Positions 5,271-6,188 of a stretch of 6,188 nucleotides of DNA are shown here, piece after piece; positions within the stretch are counted from its first letter, which is position 1, and each line of letters opens with the position of its first letter. The DNA lies in contig JAHCKI010000154.1 in assembly GCA_026125865.1 (NCBI GenBank), forward strand, positions 1 to 6,188, given 5' to 3'. The notes below the pieces were generated by a model. It did not search any database. It had not been told where the DNA came from and saw only the letters and a program-made list of their open reading frames with translations. Origin of the DNA: Rhodospirillales bacterium. Lineage in GTDB: Bacteria > Pseudomonadota > Alphaproteobacteria > Rhodospirillales > Defluviicoccaceae. Both the position numbers and the translations under genes were made by a program.

Positions 5271-6188
5271 ATGAGCGCACCAGCCGGAACCGTCGGCGCA
5301 CCCTTTGCCGACTGCTTGGTGAAGGATCCTTCCCTGGCCGACTGGGGCCGCAAGGAAATCGAGATCGCGGAAACCGAAATGCCGGGCCTGATGGCCTGCC
5401 GCGAAGAGTACGGCGCGCAGAAGCCGCTAAAGGGCGCGCGCATCGCCGGTTCGCTCCATATGACCATTCAAACCGCGGTGCTGATCGAGACCTTGCAGGC
5501 GCTGGGCGCCGAGGTCCGATGGGCGTCGTGCAACATCTTCTCGACGCAGGATCATGCGGCGGCGGCCATCGCCGCGCAAGGAACGCCGGTGTTCGCCGTC
5601 AAGGGCGAGACCCTCGAGGAATATTGGGACTATGCCGACCGGATCTTCCACTGGCCCGGCGGCGAAACCGCCAACATGATCCTCGATGACGGCGGCGACG
5701 CCACCCTCTACATCCTGTTGGGCGCGCGCGCCGAGGCGGACGAAACGGTGCTGGCGTCTCCCGGCTCGGAGGAAGAAGAAGCGCTGTTTGCCCGGATCAA
5801 GACCCGCATGGCCGCCTCCCCCGGTTGGTTCAGCCACATGAAAAGCACCATACGCGGGGTCACCGAGGAGACCACCACCGGCGTGCATCGCCTTTACCAG
5901 TTGAAAGAGCGAGGCGAATTGCCGTTCCCGGCCATCAACGTCAACGACTCCGTCACGAAATCCAAGTTCGACAACAAGTACGGCTGCCGCGAAAGCCTAG
6001 TTGACGGCATCCGGCGGGCGACCGACGTCATGCTGGCCGGCAAGCGCGCCGTCGTCTGCGGTTATGGCGACGTGGGCAAGGGCTCGGCGCAATCGTTGCG
6101 CGGCGCCGGCGCCATGGTGCAAGTGACCGAGATCGACCCCATCTGCGCCCTGCAAGCGGCCATGGACGGTTTCGAGGTGGTGACCCTG
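5271..6188 (+). CDS. ahcY: S-adenosylhomocysteinase (3' end outside window)
   Basis: This cytoplasmic NAD-dependent enzyme reversibly splits S-adenosylhomocysteine into adenosine and homocysteine. It thereby removes the inhibitory product of methyltransferases in the activated methyl cycle. The window holds 306 codons out of a usual bacterial total of about 430-470. Visible landmarks are SLHMTIQTAVL (61-71, with H63), LDDGGD (138-143, with D140), EETTTGVH (199-206, with E200), NDSVTKSKFDN (225-235, with K230, D234 and N235) and the NAD-binding GYGDVGKGSA (264-273). By alignment from memory these match the human active-site residues H55, D131, E156, K186, D190 and N191. About 35 extra residues between D140 and E200 compared with the human enzyme form the insertion typical of many bacterial and plant forms. 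GAGG at 5259-5262, eight bases before the ATG, supports the start. The remaining cofactor domain and C-terminal tail lie beyond the right edge. Confidence 0.97.
   Translation, partial: MSAPAGTVGAPFADCLVKDPSLADWGRKEIEIAETEMPGLMACREEYGAQKPLKGARIAGSLHMTIQTAVLIETLQALGAEVRWASCNIFSTQDHAAAAIAAQGTPVFAVKGETLEEYWDYADRIFHWPGGETANMILDDGGDATLYILLGARAEADETVLASPGSEEEEALFARIKTRMAASPGWFSHMKSTIRGVTEETTTGVHRLYQLKERGELPFPAINVNDSVTKSKFDNKYGCRESLVDGIRRATDVMLAGKRAVVCGYGDVGKGSAQSLRGAGAMVQVTEIDPICALQAAMDGFEVVTL

Noticed and set aside
1..6188. CRISPR array, insertion sequence, tRNA or rRNA gene
   Set aside because: No regularly spaced repeats, transposase motifs with terminal inverted repeats, or recognisable RNA gene sequence were seen on either strand.

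Overview
The window looks like a chromosomal segment of a GC-rich proteobacterium, most likely an alphaproteobacterium of the Rhodospirillales kind. This rests on the GC-rich third codon positions, the oppC-type permease, and an S-adenosylhomocysteinase carrying the long insertion common in bacterial enzymes. The species cannot be named from the sequence alone.

Layout, left to right. (1) Positions 1-1552, minus strand: a type I secretion permease/ATPase of the PrtD kind, running off the left edge at its C-terminus. (2) 1553-2055: a 503-base, less GC-rich divergent intergenic region. It has no convincing gene but holds two inverted repeats, a perfect 13-base tandem duplication and a probable promoter for the rightward gene. 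(3) 2056-3177, plus strand: a stand-alone SDR enzyme resembling the C-terminal UDP-glucuronate decarboxylase domain of ArnA, with the catalytic residues kept. (4) 3178-3325: a short intergenic stretch with a possible branched RNA fold, a GC-rich hairpin followed by TTT (candidate terminator) and an 8-base direct repeat with a 10-base period. (5) 3326-4303 and 4300-5202: a translationally coupled pair of DppB/OppB- and DppC/OppC-type permeases. The second apparently starts at a non-standard CTG codon in a CTGA overlap. (6) 5271-6188: the first 306 codons of ahcY, running off the right edge.

The secretion gene and the sugar-nucleotide enzyme are transcribed divergently and need not be related. 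The two permeases would together form the membrane channel of a peptide/nickel/opine-type ABC importer. No binding protein or ATPase gene is seen beside them in this window, so those parts must be encoded elsewhere. AhcY belongs to the activated methyl cycle; its closeness to the permeases (68 bases) may mean shared transcription, but no functional link is shown. Nothing here is clearly a new system. The most useful second looks are the CTG start of the second permease, the lone ArnA-decarboxylase-like enzyme, and the repeat-rich control regions.
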